From positions 372,001 through 436,000 of the forward strand of contig CAXXXO010000001.1 in NCBI GenBank assembly GCA_963674625.2: DNA of 64,000 nt. The letters run 5' to 3'. The DNA is from JALHFZ01 sp963674625. GTDB taxonomy: Bacteria; Synergistota; Synergistia; Synergistales; Aminobacteriaceae. The notes below the pieces were generated by a model. That model ran no database searches. It saw only the letters and a program-made list of their open reading frames with translations, and was not told where the DNA came from. The number at the start of each line of letters is the position of its first letter. The stretch's first letter is position 1. A program made the position numbers and the translations under genes. Below are positions 42,165 through 50,841 of this stretch, one piece after another.

Positions 42165-42207
42165 AAAGAAAGACCCTCCCAATCACACACCGGGAGGGTC
42201 TTTCTTT
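42165..42207. terminator. Bidirectional terminator, slt / AAA+ ATPase
   Basis: A perfect 16-bp stem (42165-42180 with 42192-42207), A-rich on one side and T-rich on the other, between convergent genes. Confidence 0.88.
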
Positions 42208-42227
42208 ATCTTTTATTTAAGGTTTTT

Positions 42228-44369
42228 TTACCGGCTTTTCTCAGGAGGGCATGAGCCCGGAAGTTCTTTCATCTCTTTCATGGCGGTCTCGAAGTGTTTC
42301 CACTCGAGGATGAACTCCCCTTCGTCACCCGACTTCAGATGGTCCCGGACTGCGAGCATGGCGGCCTTCCGGCAGACGAAGGCGATCTCTCCCCCGGTCC
42401 TTCCGTCGGTGAGCCGGGCGAGGGTGGCTATCCGCACCTCCGAGGAGAGGGGTTTTTTCCGCAGGTGGATCTCGAAGATCGTCTCCCTGGCAGCGGCGTC
42501 GGGCCGGGGCAGCTCGAGGATGAGATCGAACCGTCCTCCCGACAGGAGAGAGGGGTCCACGAGGTCGATGCGGTTCGTCGTGGCGAGGACCACGACGCCC
42601 TTCAGCTCCTCGATTCCGCTCATCTCGGCCAGGAACTGGCTGATCACCCGTTCAGTGAAGCTCGCCCCGCTGCCGCTCTCCTTCCCCCGGACGGGGACGA
42701 GGGACTCGATCTCGTCGAAGTAGAGGATGGACGGCGAGGCCTGCTTCGCCGTCCGGAAGACGTCCCGGATCGCCCTTTCGCTCTCCCCCACGTATTTCGA
42801 CATGAGGGAAGGTCCCTTGACGGAGATGAAATTGACTCCGCTCTCCCTTGCCAGCGCCTTGGCGAGAAGGGTTTTCCCCGTCCCCGAGGCGCCGTGGAGC
42901 ATGATCCCCCGGGGAGGGGTGATGTCGTATTTTTCGAAGATCCCTCCGTGCTGCAGGGGCCACTGCACCGCGTCCCGCAGCTCTTCCTTGATGGAGTCGA
43001 GACCGCCGATGTCCCGCCAGGTGACGTCCGGGACCTCCACGAAGACCTCCCGGATGGCCGAGGGCTCCACCTCCTTGAAGGCCTCGAGGAAATGGCTCAT
43101 GTTCACGTCCATGGCGAGGAGACGGTCGTAGGGAATGTCCTCCATCTCCATGTCGATCTCGGGCAGAAGCTCCCGCAGGCTCGCCATGGCGGCCTCCTTG
43201 GCCAGGGCCTCGAGATCGGCCCCCACGTAGCCGTGGGTCATCTCGGCGATGCGCTTCAGGTCCACGTCCGAGGCGAGGGGCATCCCCCGGGTATGGATGG
43301 TGAGGATTTCCCTTCGCCCCTTGCGGTCGGGAATGGGGATGGAGATCTCCCTGTCGAATCGCCCCGGGCGGCGAAGGGCGGGGTCGAGGGTGTTGGGGAT
43401 GTTCGTCGCCCCGATGACCACGATCTGTCCCCTGGACTCGAGTCCGTCCATAAGGGCGAGAAGCTGGGCGACGACCCGGCGTTCCACCTGTTTTTCTCCC
43501 CCCATCTCCTCCCGCTTCGGGGCGATGGCGTCGATCTCGTCGATGAAGATGATGGAGGGGGCGTGGGACTGGGCGTCCTCGAAGACGTTCCGCAGGCGCT
43601 CCTCGCTCTCTCCGTAGAACTTTCCGATCACCTCGGGGCCTGAGATATGGGTGAAGTAGACGTCCGTCTCCGCGGCGACTGCCCGGGCGATGACCGTTTT
43701 TCCCGTGCCCGGAGGGCCGTAGAGAAGCACTCCCTTGGGGGGCTGCACGCCGAGCCGGTCAAAGACCTGGGGAAACCGCAGGGGAAGCTCGATCATCTCC
43801 CTGATCCGCTGAATCTGGGGGCCGAGGCCTCCGATGTCCTCGTAGGTGATCCGGGCCTTCTTCTCCCCCTCGGCCTGCTTTTCCACGTTCACGTAGGTGG
43901 ATTTGCTTATGATCACGGTCCCGTCGGGGGTCGTGTCCATCACCCGAAAATCGCAGATCCGGCTGCCGAAGAGGTTCGTCCGGACCCGGTCGTTCTTCCG
44001 CACGGGCATGCCCTCGAGAAGGGACCGGATATAGACGGCATCCCGCTCCTTTTCGAGAAGGGTCGTGGATGTGAGAGGGCGCAGCGTGATGCTCCCCGCG
44101 AAGTGATGGTCCGCCTTCCGGATGGAGACCCGATCGTCGAGGCCCACCTGTGCGTTGTCCCGGAGGATGCCGTCCATCTGCAGAAACCCCTTCATTCCGC
44201 CCTCGCCCATATCGGAGTCGCAGGACAGAAGCCTGGCGGGCGTAACGGCCTTCCCCTCGATATCGATAATCTGGCCCTCTGAAAAACCGAGGCCGGTCAT
44301 GTCCCCGGGGTCCATCCGGGCAATTCCCCGCCCGGCATCCTTTGCCATGGCTTCCCTGACTTTCAGCAT
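42228..44369 (-). CDS. CDC48/VAT-type double AAA+ ATPase, 713 aa
   Basis: A homologue of archaeal VAT and eukaryotic p97, which unfold proteins as hexameric rings. An N-terminal CDC48-like double-psi/beta domain (1-165) is followed by D1, with Walker A GPPGTGKT (218-225), Walker B IIFIDEID (273-280) and arginine fingers RRPGRFDR. D2 has Walker A GASGTGKT (493-500) and Walker B ILYFDEIE (548-555). In D2 the first arginine finger seen in p97 is Ser (LLSGGRFDL). Full-length CDC48 proteins are uncommon in bacteria, suggesting ancient transfer from archaea. The gene stands alone; no proteasome or Ufd1/Npl4-like partner is visible. Confidence 0.93.
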   Translation of the reverse strand: MLKVREAMAKDAGRGIARMDPGDMTGLGFSEGQIIDIEGKAVTPARLLSCDSDMGEGGMKGFLQMDGILRDNAQVGLDDRVSIRKADHHFAGSITLRPLTSTTLLEKERDAVYIRSLLEGMPVRKNDRVRTNLFGSRICDFRVMDTTPDGTVIISKSTYVNVEKQAEGEKKARITYEDIGGLGPQIQRIREMIELPLRFPQVFDRLGVQPPKGVLLYGPPGTGKTVIARAVAAETDVYFTHISGPEVIGKFYGESEERLRNVFEDAQSHAPSIIFIDEIDAIAPKREEMGGEKQVERRVVAQLLALMDGLESRGQIVVIGATNIPNTLDPALRRPGRFDREISIPIPDRKGRREILTIHTRGMPLASDVDLKRIAEMTHGYVGADLEALAKEAAMASLRELLPEIDMEMEDIPYDRLLAMDVNMSHFLEAFKEVEPSAIREVFVEVPDVTWRDIGGLDSIKEELRDAVQWPLQHGGIFEKYDITPPRGIMLHGASGTGKTLLAKALARESGVNFISVKGPSLMSKYVGESERAIRDVFRTAKQASPSILYFDEIESLVPVRGKESGSGASFTERVISQFLAEMSGIEELKGVVVLATTNRIDLVDPSLLSGGRFDLILELPRPDAAARETIFEIHLRKKPLSSEVRIATLARLTDGRTGGEIAFVCRKAAMLAVRDHLKSGDEGEFILEWKHFETAMKEMKELPGSCPPEKSR

Positions 44370-44441
44370 TCAGCAAATCTTCCTTTCACGGTCTTTTTTT
44401 CAGGAGGCAAAACTCCAATGTCCGTATGCTAGCACAAAAAT

Positions 44442-44467
44442 GCCCTTCCCGGTATACCGGGAAGGGC
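44442..44467 (-). terminator. Terminator of the 44.5-45.7 kb aminotransferase
   Basis: A 26-base perfect palindrome (44442-44467), followed on the minus strand by ATTTTTG. Confidence 0.85.
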
Positions 44468-44484
44468 GGAGACAGGGCAGGAAC

Positions 44485-45696
44485 TTACAGGGCAACGGCC
44501 GGCTCGATCCGTCCCGGGTAAGCCTCGAGGCCTGCCTTCAGGATGTCCATGGCCTTCACGAGGTCTTCGTTGTTCAGGACGTAGGCAAGGCGGAACTCCT
44601 GCTTGCCGAGCCCCGGGGTGGCATAGAATCCTTCGCCCGCAGAGGCCATGACGGTCTCGCCGTTCACGTCGAAGTTCTCGAGCATCCAGATGATGAACTT
44701 CTCTGCGTCGTCCACGGGGAGCTTCACCATCACGTAGAAGGCTCCTTTGGGCTCGGCGCAGACCACGCCGGGCATCTTCTTCAGGGCGTTGTAGAGGGTG
44801 TTTCTGCGTGACTGGTACTCCTTGTTTACCTCTTCAAGGTAGGACTTGGGGGTGCTGTAGAGGGCGGTCGCTCCGACCTGCTCGAGGGTGGGAACGCACA
44901 GCCGTCCCTGGGCGATTTTGAGGACCTGGGCCATGAAATCCCTGTTTTTGCAGGCGATGCAGCCGATCCGGGCCCCGCAGGCGCTGTACCGTTTCGAAAC
45001 GGAGTCGATGATGATGACCCGGTCGGCGATCTCGGGGATATGGCCGAAGCTCTTGTATTTCAGTCCGTCGTAGACGAATTCGCGGTAGACTTCGTCGGCG
45101 ATGATATACAGATCATGCTTCTTTGCGAGGTCTGCGAGCATACCCATTTCCCCGGCCGTATAGATCGTTCCCGTCGGGTTGCCGGGGTTTGCCACGAGGA
45201 TTGCCCTGGTCTTCGGCGTCACGAGGGCTTCGATGACCTCCCGCTGGGGAAGATGGAAGCCTTCTTCGGCCTTCGTCGTGACGGGGACTACCTTCACGTT
45301 CACGCTTCCTGCAAAGGCGTTATAATTGGCGTAGAATGGTTCGGGGATGAGGATCTCGTCCCCGGGGTCGCAGATGGCCATGAAGGCGAAGAGAAGGGCT
45401 TCGCTGCCGCCGTTGGTGACGATGATGTCCTCCCGCTCGAAGGGGATGCCGAACTCCTTGTAGTAATTGCTCATGGCATCCCTGAGGTCGTTGTTCCCCT
45501 GGGATGTGGCGTAGGCTATGACATCCTGGGAGAAACTTCGGATCGATTCGAGAAAAGACGGGGGAGTTTTGATGTCCGGCTGGCCGATATTCAGCGGATA
45601 AATTTTTTTTCCCTTTGCCTTCGCTTTTTCAGCGTAGGGCAGAAGGCGTCGTACGGGTGAAGATTGCATCGCGAGAACTCGTTCGGAAAATTTCAC
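44485..45696 (-). CDS. Class I aminotransferase (aspartate aminotransferase family), 403 aa
   Basis: A fold-type I PLP aminotransferase. The PLP Lys is in SVSKRYSACGARIGC, with VANPGNPTGTIY and IADEVYREFVYDG. The GTG at 45696 is preceded by an AAGGGGGT ribosome site; anything upstream is read-through of noncoding DNA. The amino donor is unclear: aspartate, alanine or others. It stands alone with its own promoter and terminator, and would pass amino groups to 2-oxoglutarate, regenerated by the glutamate dehydrogenases at 49-52 kb. Confidence 0.93.
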   Translation of the reverse strand: MKFSERVLAMQSSPVRRLLPYAEKAKAKGKKIYPLNIGQPDIKTPPSFLESIRSFSQDVIAYATSQGNNDLRDAMSNYYKEFGIPFEREDIIVTNGGSEALLFAFMAICDPGDEILIPEPFYANYNAFAGSVNVKVVPVTTKAEEGFHLPQREVIEALVTPKTRAILVANPGNPTGTIYTAGEMGMLADLAKKHDLYIIADEVYREFVYDGLKYKSFGHIPEIADRVIIIDSVSKRYSACGARIGCIACKNRDFMAQVLKIAQGRLCVPTLEQVGATALYSTPKSYLEEVNKEYQSRRNTLYNALKKMPGVVCAEPKGAFYVMVKLPVDDAEKFIIWMLENFDVNGETVMASAGEGFYATPGLGKQEFRLAYVLNNEDLVKAMDILKAGLEAYPGRIEPAVAL

Positions 45697-45717
45697 CTTG
45701 GAAGACCCCCTTGCGAT

Positions 45718-45746
45718 ATTGTATGGACCCTTTAGGAAAATGATAA
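45718..45746 (-). promoter_or_regulatory. Promoter of the 44.5-45.7 kb aminotransferase
   Basis: On the minus strand, TTATCA (45746-45741), 17 bases, TACAAT (45723-45718). A plus-strand TAAAAT at 45749-45754 may serve the divergent apgM gene. Confidence 0.6.
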
Positions 45747-45817
45747 CATAAAATAGGGTGAGTTTTGCAGAAAAAAGCGGGAACTTTCTACAAATCTTTT
45801 CGGAGGTGAAGAATTTC

Positions 45818-47026
45818 ATGAAAAGAAGGGATCTTCTGAAGAGCCTCGTACGGAAAAACGATACGAAAATGGCCCTTCTCGTGATGGATGGCCTGGGCGG
45901 TCTTCCGGGTTCCGAAGGAATGACGGAACTGGAGGCGGCTGCGAAGCCGAACTTCGACAAACTTGCCCTGCGCAGCGAACTCGGGCTGCTCGACATGGTG
46001 GATGTGGGAATTACCCCGGGAAGCGGCCCGGGGCATCTTTCTCTTTTCGGCTACGACCCCCTGGAGTGCACCATCGGCCGCGGGATCCTCGAGGCCATCG
46101 GAGTGGGGGCAGAAGTGGGGTGGGGGGATGTCTCCGCCAGGGGCAACTTCTGCACGAAAAACAGCGGGGGATTCATTCTCGACCGCAGGGCCGGCCGCAT
46201 CGCCACGGAGAAAAGCGCCCTCCTCGTGCAGAAGCTCGCCGAGGGCATCAGGGAGATCGACGGCATCTCCGTGAAGCTCTATCCGGGAAAGGAGCACCGC
46301 TTCGTCGTGGTCTTCTCGGGAGAGGGATTGTCGGAGAATGTGGCCGATGCCGACCCGCAGCAGGAGGAGGTCCCCATGCGCTGGGCCGAGGCCAGAGGCC
46401 CCGAGGGGGAGAAAACGGCGAATATAGTCAACACGTTTATTAAAAGAGCATCGGAGATCCTGAAGGATGAAGGGGGAGCGAACTGCTGCCTCCTCCGGGG
46501 TTTTTCCGCCCCCCCCGATATTCCGCTTCTTCCGGATCTCTACGGCATCCGGCCCCTGGCGGTGGCCACCTACCCCATGTACAAGGGGCTCGCCCGGCTC
46601 GTGGGGATGGATGTGGCCAAAGCGGGGGAGACCCTTGAAGAGCTTTTCGACACGGTGGAGCGGGAGTGGAAGAACTATGACTTTTTCTATATTCATGTAA
46701 AATACACGGACAGCCGCGGAGAGGACGGCGATTTTTCCGCGAAGCGGAAAGTGGTGGAGACCGTGGACGGTCTTCTGCCCCGCCTGCTGGCCCTCTCTCC
46801 GGACGTTCTCGCCGTGACGGGGGATCACAGCACGCCGAGCGCAATGAGCGCCCATTCCTGGCACCCGTCACCCCTTCTTCTCTCGAGTCCTTTCGTCCGC
46901 TCGGGGGATTCGAAGACCTTCAGCGAGAGGGAATGCCGCATCGGCGCGGCGGGGCGGATGCCGGGAAGCAAGCTCCTGGGGCTCATGCTCGCCCACGCCC
47001 GGCGGCTGGACAAATACGGGGCATGA
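45818..47026 (+). CDS. apgM: Phosphoglycerate mutase, cofactor-independent archaeal type (ApgM), 402 aa
   Basis: Interconverts 3- and 2-phosphoglycerate in glycolysis or gluconeogenesis. It belongs to the alkaline-phosphatase superfamily: MALLVMDGLGG at the start, the catalytic Ser in TPGSGPGHLSLFGYDP, and the late metal site VTGDHSTPSAMSAHSWHPSP. The length fits ApgM and not the longer GpmI. ATG 45818 follows GGAGGTG; the reading from 45758 would add unlikely residues. The yhaM-like gene begins 30 bases downstream. Confidence 0.93.
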   Translation: MKRRDLLKSLVRKNDTKMALLVMDGLGGLPGSEGMTELEAAAKPNFDKLALRSELGLLDMVDVGITPGSGPGHLSLFGYDPLECTIGRGILEAIGVGAEVGWGDVSARGNFCTKNSGGFILDRRAGRIATEKSALLVQKLAEGIREIDGISVKLYPGKEHRFVVVFSGEGLSENVADADPQQEEVPMRWAEARGPEGEKTANIVNTFIKRASEILKDEGGANCCLLRGFSAPPDIPLLPDLYGIRPLAVATYPMYKGLARLVGMDVAKAGETLEELFDTVEREWKNYDFFYIHVKYTDSRGEDGDFSAKRKVVETVDGLLPRLLALSPDVLAVTGDHSTPSAMSAHSWHPSPLLLSSPFVRSGDSKTFSERECRIGAAGRMPGSKLLGLMLAHARRLDKYGA

Positions 47027-47056
47027 ATTGATTTTAGAAATGTATGAGGTGATGGT

Positions 47057-48091
47057 GTGGAAGAAAAGAAAATAATGACCACCGGGGAAATCCGTTCCCT
47101 GGAGCGGGACGGAAAGTTCACCCTCTTCGCGGTGGCGTCACGGACCTCCCTTCGGAAGGACAAAAACGGAAAGAGCTACTGGGATCTTGTCCTTATGGAC
47201 CGGGAAGGAACCCTGGAGGGCAAGGTATGGTCGAACGCCCAGTGGTGGGACTACCGGGGGGAAAAACCTCTGGCCGTCGCAGAACCCCTTGAACTTGAGC
47301 TTTTCCGCGACCTTGAGGGGAAGACCTTCGCTCTCCAGGGGCAGGTGACGGAGTTCCGGGGGCAGACCCAGTACAATTTCAACGGTGTCTACCTGGTCAA
47401 CCAGCAAAAATATCCTCCCCATGAATATGTTCAGCGCTCTCCCGTTCCGGAGGCCCGCCTCGAGGAAGAATTCCGCAGCCTTCTTTCGGAATGCGGCGGA
47501 AGAGTGGAGAATTTCCTCTCCTTCGTCTTCTTCGAAAAGGGATTGTGGGAGGTCTTCCGCAGCTGTCCTGCCGCAGTAACCCACCACCATGCCTACGTCG
47601 GCGGGCTGCTGGAACACACCATCGCAGTGGCGAGGACGGCCCGCTCTCTTGCCCTTGCCTATCGGCAAGGGGGGATGGATGTGGATCTTCCTGTCGTCAT
47701 AGCGGGAGCCCTGCTTCACGACATCGGAAAGATGGAATCCTATGAAATCCCTCCGGGGCTAAAAATGACGGTGAAAGGGACGGTCATTGACCATATCGTC
47801 CTCGGATATACCACCTTTTCCATCCTCGCCCGGGAATTCGGCCTCGGGGAGGGGCTTTTTCTCGCCCTCGGGCACATCCTCGTGAGCCACCACGGGTGCA
47901 GGGAATACGGCTCCCCGGCTCTGCCCGCGACCCCCGAGGCCATGATGGTGAGTGCCGCGGATGAACTGGACTTCCGCATTTTCTGCTGGAAGAATACCAC
48001 GGACCAGATGGAGGAGGGACGGGAGATTTCAGACTACAATCCCTCGGCCCAGAGGCGTTTCTGGAGACGGGAGGGGACCAATGACCTGTAA
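47057..48091 (+). CDS. YhaM-like 3'-5' exoribonuclease with OB and HD domains, 344 aa
   Basis: The N-terminal OB-fold (about 15-120; KDKNGKSYWDLVLMDREGTLEGKVW) binds nucleic acid. The HD hydrolase domain follows, with THHHAYVGGLLEHT and AGALLHDIGK carrying the His-Asp metal ligands. Bacillus YhaM has the same layout and degrades RNA and DNA from 3' ends. GTG 47057 follows GAGGTGATG. The next gene, an RluA-type pseudouridine synthase, overlaps its stop by 11 bases, so both RNA genes are coupled. Confidence 0.9.
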   Translation: MEEKKIMTTGEIRSLERDGKFTLFAVASRTSLRKDKNGKSYWDLVLMDREGTLEGKVWSNAQWWDYRGEKPLAVAEPLELELFRDLEGKTFALQGQVTEFRGQTQYNFNGVYLVNQQKYPPHEYVQRSPVPEARLEEEFRSLLSECGGRVENFLSFVFFEKGLWEVFRSCPAAVTHHHAYVGGLLEHTIAVARTARSLALAYRQGGMDVDLPVVIAGALLHDIGKMESYEIPPGLKMTVKGTVIDHIVLGYTTFSILAREFGLGEGLFLALGHILVSHHGCREYGSPALPATPEAMMVSAADELDFRIFCWKNTTDQMEEGREISDYNPSAQRRFWRREGTNDL

Positions 48092-49010
48092 AATAACCAT
48101 CTCTCCCTCGGACGACGGGCGGCGGCTGGACAAGGTTATCCGCTCGGTCTGGCCGGGCCTGCCCCTCAGCGTCGTCATGAAGGGAATCCGCACCGGCTCG
48201 GTGCGCCTTGACGGGAAAAAGGCGAAATGCGACGTCCGGGTGACCGGCGGACAGGAGCTCTATGTCCCCTGGGAAAGCCCGAAGGAGAGCGCGGGAGAGT
48301 TCGCCTTCCGGCGGACGCTCCCTCTTCTGTTTTCCGATCCAAGGCTCTGGGCCGTGAACAAGCCCGTCAACATTCTCGTCCAGCCGGACCGGAAGGACCA
48401 GGACAACGTCCTCGATCGGGTGAAGTACATGCTTCGGCTGGCCGGAGAGGAAGAGCGGGCCTACGCAGTCCACAGGCTCGACCGCAACACCACCGGCGTT
48501 ATACTCGTCGCCCTTTCGGGAGTCACCCTGCGGATACTGCAGGATGCTTTCCGGGGGAGGCAGGTGCGCAAAACCTATCTCGCCGTGGTGGCGGGAGTTC
48601 CGGAGCGGCAGGGCGAAATAGCTTCTCCGCTGCTGAAGGACCCCGCGTCCAACACCGTAAGGGTGGATGAGGCAGGCAAGGAAGCCCTCACCCGCTATCG
48701 CCTCCTTGCGGGAGGAGGGGACATCTCCTTCGCGGAGATCGATCTCGTCACGGGACGGTCCCACCAGGCCAGGGTGCACATGGCCTCCATAGGGCATCCG
48801 ATCCTCGGCGATATCCGCTACGGAACGGAAGAAATCAACGGAAAATGGAGAAAGAGAGGGATACGCCGCCCCCTTCTTCACAGCTTTTCCATCCGCTTCG
48901 GAGACATGGAGGGAGAGCTCGCGGATCTCTCGGGCAGAAGGATCACCGCCCCTCCGGCCGAGGATATGGCGCAACTTCTCCGGAGCCGGGGATGGAAGCT
49001 GCCTGCCTGA
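48081..49010 (+). CDS. RluA-family pseudouridine synthase, 309 aa
   Basis: Converts uridine to pseudouridine in rRNA or tRNA. An N-terminal S4-like domain (SPSDDGRRLDKVIRSVWPGL) precedes the catalytic domain with VNKPVNILVQP and HRLDRNTTGVILVA, whose Asp is the nucleophile. LVTGRSHQARVHMASIGHPILGD follows. ATG 48081, after GGGAGGGG, overlaps the YhaM-like stop by 11 bases. Which of RluC, RluD or RluB-type sites it modifies is not clear; RluC/D-like is most likely. Confidence 0.93.
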   Translation: MTCKITISPSDDGRRLDKVIRSVWPGLPLSVVMKGIRTGSVRLDGKKAKCDVRVTGGQELYVPWESPKESAGEFAFRRTLPLLFSDPRLWAVNKPVNILVQPDRKDQDNVLDRVKYMLRLAGEEERAYAVHRLDRNTTGVILVALSGVTLRILQDAFRGRQVRKTYLAVVAGVPERQGEIASPLLKDPASNTVRVDEAGKEALTRYRLLAGGGDISFAEIDLVTGRSHQARVHMASIGHPILGDIRYGTEEINGKWRKRGIRRPLLHSFSIRFGDMEGELADLSGRRITAPPAEDMAQLLRSRGWKLPA

Positions 49011-49027
49011 GGGCAGACAGCTTTTTC
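48996..49027 (+). terminator. Terminator overlapping the pseudouridine synthase stop codon
   Basis: A stem with one mismatch (48996-49007 with 49011-49022); the stop TGA lies in the loop and CTTTTT follows. Confidence 0.7.
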
Positions 49028-49170
49028 CGGGAGAGACAATCCTTTCCCGAAAGCGCGGGAGAAGATCACAAAAAAATGCTCTTTTTGAAGGAAATACAGA
49101 ATGCAGGAAGTGAATTGTCGAGTTTTGTCGTGGGTATTTAGAACTATTTTGTGATTTTTTTCTTTCTTTG

Positions 49171-49228
49171 TTTGTACTTTCACTAAAGCGTGTTATGATA
49201 TTCATGGTCTGAAACGGCATAGGCCGTT
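49171..49228 (+). promoter_or_regulatory. Promoter and leader hairpin of glutamate dehydrogenase 1
   Basis: TTTGTA (49171-49176), 17 bases, TATGAT (49194-49199) with an extended-10 TG at 49191-49192. A short AACGGC-ATAG-GCCGTT hairpin (49213-49228) starts the leader. Confidence 0.6.
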
Positions 49229-49249
49229 ATTATACAGGAGGTGTGTTTA

Positions 49250-50527
49250 ATGGCAGTGGTACGGCGTACTTCCTCGAACGTGCTTCTCGACACCGCTCTG
49301 AAGAACTTCTACGGGGCTGCTGAGGAGATGGGGCTCGAAGACGGGCTCATCGACATTCTCAGCCATTCCGAGCGGCGGACATGCGTTTCCATCCCCGTTG
49401 AAATGGACGACGGCACAGTCAGGGTTTTCGACGGATACCGGGTGCTCCACTCATCGGCGATCGGTCCGGGCAAGGGCGGCGTTCGGTTTCATCCCGAGGT
49501 GAACCTCGACGAGTGTGAAGCCCTCGGCATGATGATGACCTGGAAGTGCTCCCTCGCCGGAATTCCCTACGGGGGAGGCAAGGGCGGCGTCTCCTGTGAA
49601 CCCCTTGAGCTTTCTAAAAAGGAAAAAGAAAGAATTTCCCGGACCTGGGCAGCCCGCATGGCTCCCGTCATCGGCGCCTGGACCGACATTCCCGCCCCCG
49701 ACGTGAATACCGGCGGTCCGGAGATGGTCTGGTTCATGGACACCATCAGCAAGATGAAAAATCAGCTCGAGCCGGCCATATTCACCGGCAAGCCCATTCC
49801 CCTCTGGGGATCCAAGGGCCGCACCGCGGCGACGGGCTACGGCGTCGCCACCTGCGCTCTCGAGCTTCTCAGAAACCTCGGGAAGAATCCCGTGGGTGCA
49901 AAGGTCGCCATCCAGGGGTTCGGCAACGTGGGAACCTATGCCGCCCTCAACATGATCGAAGCCGGAGCAAAGGTGGTGGGCATCAGCGACATCACCGGAA
50001 CCTATTCTGCCTCCAACGGCCTCGACATCAAAAAGGCCTTCGATCATGTGAGCAGCCATCCGAAACACCTTCTCGAAGGGTTTACCTGCGAGGGGTGCCA
50101 GAAGCTCGAACTGGCCGAAGTTCTCTATCTGGACTGCGACATTCTCATTCCTGCGGCTCTCGAAGGAGTCATCAACGGAAAGAATGCGGGCAAGATCAGG
50201 GCGAAATACATTGTAGAGGCTGCCAACGGACCCGTCACTCCGGAAGGAGACGCCATCCTCGACGAAAAGGGAATCATCGTTGTCCCCGACTTCCTGGCCA
50301 ACTCCGGCGGAGTCATCGGCTCCTACTTCGAGTGGGCCCAGGACCTCGGCGGGTTCTTCTGGTCTGAAGAGGAGTACAACGATCGCCTCGTACGGATCAT
50401 GAAGGACAACTTCCAGAGGGTATGGAGCTATGCGAAGGACAAGAAAGTCAAGATGCGCCGCGCTGCCTTCATGGCCGCGATCCAGAGAGTTGCCGACGCA
50501 GTCCGGATGAGAGGAATCTTCCTTTAG
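49250..50527 (+). CDS. gdhA: Glutamate dehydrogenase, copy 1, 425 aa
   Basis: Oxidises glutamate to 2-oxoglutarate and ammonium with NAD(P)+. The Glu/Leu/Phe dehydrogenase N-domain carries KGGVRFHPEVNLDE and MTWKCSLAGIPYGGGKGGV, including the catalytic lysines, and IPAPDVNTGG. The Rossmann domain has IQGFGNVGTYAA, and the end has AANGPVTPEGDAIL and DFLANSGGVIGSYFEWAQ. ATG 49250 lies 6-7 bases after AGGAGGTG. In amino-acid fermenters this enzyme collects amino groups from transaminases. Its Rossmann fingerprint ends differently from copy 2, so cofactor preference may differ. Confidence 0.95.
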   Translation: MAVVRRTSSNVLLDTALKNFYGAAEEMGLEDGLIDILSHSERRTCVSIPVEMDDGTVRVFDGYRVLHSSAIGPGKGGVRFHPEVNLDECEALGMMMTWKCSLAGIPYGGGKGGVSCEPLELSKKEKERISRTWAARMAPVIGAWTDIPAPDVNTGGPEMVWFMDTISKMKNQLEPAIFTGKPIPLWGSKGRTAATGYGVATCALELLRNLGKNPVGAKVAIQGFGNVGTYAALNMIEAGAKVVGISDITGTYSASNGLDIKKAFDHVSSHPKHLLEGFTCEGCQKLELAEVLYLDCDILIPAALEGVINGKNAGKIRAKYIVEAANGPVTPEGDAILDEKGIIVVPDFLANSGGVIGSYFEWAQDLGGFFWSEEEYNDRLVRIMKDNFQRVWSYAKDKKVKMRRAAFMAAIQRVADAVRMRGIFL

Positions 50528-50558
50528 AATCTGCCGGAATCTGCGAAAAAGAAGGACA

Positions 50559-50600
50559 AAGCCGTAAACGACCCTTCACGGGTTGTTTGCGGCTTTTTTT
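50559..50600 (+). terminator. Terminator of glutamate dehydrogenase 1
   Basis: A 16-bp stem with two G-U pairs (50559-50574 with 50580-50595), followed by a T-run. The AT-rich interval to 50806 holds the next promoter and leader. Confidence 0.88.
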
Positions 50601-50718
50601 ATGAATTTTGTTTCTGCCCGGGGAATAAGTTATAAAATTAAAAAATTCTATAAATTCAGATATCCGCGTTTTTATAAACTTATCCGATAAAAAAGATTAG
50701 ATCATATTATGCAGAATA

Positions 50719-50766
50719 TGGTAGAATGATTTTTAGGAAAAAGGGTATCCTGACGGAACCGTCAGG
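50719..50766 (+). promoter_or_regulatory. Promoter and leader hairpin of dehydrogenase 2
   Basis: An extended -10, TGG-TAGAAT (50719-50727), with a poor -35, in very AT-rich DNA. The leader carries a perfect CCTGACGG-AA-CCGTCAGG hairpin (50749-50766) that overlaps an AGGAGGG ribosome site (50764-50770). Confidence 0.6.
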
Positions 50767-50775
50767 AGGGATTTT

Positions 50776-50841
50776 GTGAAGAAAAACGAGGAGGTCGAGA
50801 CGGTAAATGAATCCGAGAGAGATGTTTCTTCAGCAGCTTGA
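50776..50841 (+). CDS. Possible 21-aa leader peptide overlapping dehydrogenase 2
   Basis: GTG 50776 is 5 bases after AGGAGGG. The frame starts MKKNEEVETVNESERD and ends at TGA 50839-50841, overlapping the dehydrogenase start (50807) in another frame. Its own coding sequence contains the GAGGAGGT used by the dehydrogenase. The peptide is highly charged and matches no family known to me. Chance is possible. Confidence 0.3.
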   Translation: MKKNEEVETVNESERDVSSAA

